Assembly (NCBI GenBank): GCA_015655565.1
Contig: JAATEU010000315.1
Coordinates: forward strand, 1-7,323
From: Clostridiales bacterium
GTDB lineage: Bacteria > Bacillota > Clostridia > Lachnospirales > Lachnospiraceae
Direction: 5' to 3'
Length of the DNA stretch: 7,323 nucleotides
The notes under the pieces: model-generated
What the model was told of the DNA's origin: nothing
What the model saw: only the letters and a program-made list of their open reading frames with translations
The model's database searches: none
In this document: piece by piece, positions 6,342-7,323 of the stretch
Numbering within the stretch: position 1 is the first letter of the stretch
How the letters are laid out: every line of letters starts with the position of its first letter
Made by a program: the position numbers and the translations under genes

Positions 6342-6366
6342 AAAGAAACTGCAAAGCAGTTTCTTT
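6342..6366. terminator. Perfect 11-bp hairpin abutting the GH105 stop codon
   Basis: AAAGAAACTGC (6342-6352) and GCAGTTTCTTT (6356-6366) are exact reverse complements around AAA. It begins one base after the GH105 stop (6368-6370) and stands in tandem with the terminator at 6305-6332. On the minus strand no T tract follows beyond TTTCTTT, so it probably protects the mRNA 3' end or assists the second hairpin. On the plus strand TTTCTTTTT follows the stem and could terminate opposing transcripts. Confidence 0.55.
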
Positions 6367-6367
6367 T

Positions 6368-7323
6368 TCACACTTCCTGCAGTAATAACCATTGCCCGTA
6401 AGCCATGAAAAATGCCCCCGCCCCTTTATGATCATCACACACTACCGGTTCCGACAGATAATAGTCCACACTGCCGTCCCTCTCCTTTTCAGTCCCAAGC
6501 CCTGCCATGGCACAAATATCTTTTAATACAGGTTTTCCGTCCGCTTCTATTAATTTATTTTCAACTATGAAATTCAGGATTTCTTCCCCGGTATTCTGGT
6601 ATTTTTCCGGCAGAAGAACTTTCATCCGGCAGGCTTTTAATATAGCTGCCGCTATCATGGCGGAACCCGAAGTCTCCAGATAATTTCCCTTAACTTCCGG
6701 TTTATCAATTACCTGATAAAATAATTTCGTATCGGGATCCATATAGTTAAGCAACCCTTTTACGGCCTCCTTAAATAAAACTTCCAATTCTTTATAATAC
6801 TCAAATATCTGTTCAGACATTTCTTCCAGGGTATCAATCAGGGCAAGGACATACCACCCCATGGAACGGAGCCAGAAATTTGCTGACCTCCCGGTTACAG
6901 GATCAGCCCAATACATACTCCCGGTTTCATCATATCCGTGATAATACAGTTTTTTCTCCTCATCATATAATAATTCCCTGACATTTTTAAACTGCTTCAC
7001 AATATCCGCATATTGTCCTTTTTTCCCAAGTCTGGTTTCACACATCATATAAAACGGCTGTGCCATGAAAAGCCCATCCAGCCAAATCTGACAGGGATAG
7101 ATCTTTTTATGCCAGAAATTCCCCGACTTAGTTCTCGGCTGTACTTTAAGCTGTTCCTCCAACTGCCTGACTGCTTTTAAATATTTTTCCTCTCCCGTAT
7201 GACCATAGGCAAAAAATAACGCCCTTCCGGTACAGATACTGTCAATATTATAGTTATCCGGCTCATAATATAAAATCTTACCGTCTTCCGTAATATACTT
7301 ATTAAAATAATTTATTATAAAAT
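6368..7323 (-). CDS. GH105 unsaturated rhamnogalacturonyl/glucuronyl hydrolase, YteR-like (partial, N-terminus off window)
   Basis: The enzyme removes the unsaturated uronic acid that lyases leave at the non-reducing end of pectin oligosaccharides, typically in the cytoplasm. The reading frame is open from base 7321, giving 317 residues; a TTG at 7160-7162 is internal, because the conserved region continues upstream of it (YNIDSICTGRALFFAYGHTG). In fragment numbering the motifs are NID (D27), FWHKKIYPCQIWLDGL (D82), YHGYD (H128) and NFWLRSMGW (W150, R152). The spacing D27-D82-H128-W150-R152 equals that of B. subtilis YteR D88-D143-H189-W211-R213. About 61 N-terminal residues are therefore missing and the catalytic Asp (D143 equivalent) is present. 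The alpha/alpha-barrel C-terminus ends with GAGAFFMAYGQW and appears complete. The downstream GH28 gene supports a pectin role; rhamnogalacturonan versus other unsaturated uronide specificity is not certain. Confidence 0.93.
   Translation of the reverse strand, partial: FIINYFNKYITEDGKILYYEPDNYNIDSICTGRALFFAYGHTGEEKYLKAVRQLEEQLKVQPRTKSGNFWHKKIYPCQIWLDGLFMAQPFYMMCETRLGKKGQYADIVKQFKNVRELLYDEEKKLYYHGYDETGSMYWADPVTGRSANFWLRSMGWYVLALIDTLEEMSEQIFEYYKELEVLFKEAVKGLLNYMDPDTKLFYQVIDKPEVKGNYLETSGSAMIAAAILKACRMKVLLPEKYQNTGEEILNFIVENKLIEADGKPVLKDICAMAGLGTEKERDGSVDYYLSEPVVCDDHKGAGAFFMAYGQWLLLQEV

Larger units (their letters stand above)
6239..6376. repeat. Direct 11-bp repeats TTTCACACTTC flanking a hairpin-rich spacer
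   Basis: TTTCACACTTC occurs exactly at 6239-6249 and 6366-6376, enclosing 116 bases that hold three hairpins. The same word occurs inverted at 3796-3806 after mocA. The 6366-6376 copy encodes the last codons and the TGA stop of the GH105 gene. This could be a small non-autonomous repeat element, or a recurring 3'-end motif of this genome. Confidence 0.5.

Noticed and set aside
6141..6438. Short overlapping open frames on both strands in the GH105-GH28 spacer
   Set aside because: They cross hairpins and the terminator, have no ribosome sites and give low-complexity peptides; none looks like a real gene.
7160..7162. TTG as the start of the GH105 gene
   Set aside because: Conserved GH105 sequence, including the D88-equivalent NID motif, continues in frame upstream to the window edge.

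Overview
The window looks like part of a chromosome from a low-GC anaerobic Firmicute, most likely a plant-fibre-degrading Clostridia/Lachnospiraceae-type organism. This rests on AT-rich spacers, strong GGAGG-type ribosome binding sites, a TTG start, pectin-degrading enzymes without signal peptides, and a molybdenum hydroxylase operon; no single marker fixes the species. All six recognisable genes lie on the minus strand, so transcription runs from high to low coordinates. Both end genes are cut by the window edges.

Right part (about 4549-7323): a pectin module. A GH105 unsaturated glucuronyl/rhamnogalacturonyl hydrolase (missing about 61 N-terminal residues) is followed by a 211-base spacer full of hairpins, including a good intrinsic terminator. 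Next comes a GH28 polygalacturonase-type hydrolase with an N-terminal fibronectin III-like domain. Neither shows an export signal in the part visible (the GH105 N-terminus is off the window), which suggests cytoplasmic processing of imported pectin fragments.

Left part (1-4552): a molybdenum hydroxylase operon. It has a clear sigma-A-type promoter overlapping the end of the GH28 gene, then a leader of about 107 bases with a hairpin plus T tract and a perfect 11-bp inverted repeat touching the Shine-Dalgarno. The genes follow in the order mocA-like molybdopterin cytidylyltransferase, hydantoinase/dihydropyrimidinase-like amidohydrolase, molybdopterin-binding subunit and [2Fe-2S] subunit of a xanthine dehydrogenase-family enzyme (cut at base 1). 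The genes fit one pathway: MocA makes the cofactor, the hydroxylase oxidises a purine-like heterocycle, and the amidohydrolase opens a cyclic amide ring. The gene set resembles the xdh/hyuA/mocA part of the anaerobic purine catabolism region known from E. coli and gut anaerobes. The FAD subunit, if there is one, is outside the window.

The most unusual non-coding structure is a short dispersed repeat. Two diverged copies, each with a TATCGCA-type hairpin about 25 bases before a start codon, precede the amidohydrolase and GH28 genes. An exact 11-mer, TTTCACACTTC, also recurs three times at gene ends and spacers. No CRISPR array, tRNA, rRNA, transposase or phage gene was seen, and I found no clearly new protein system.
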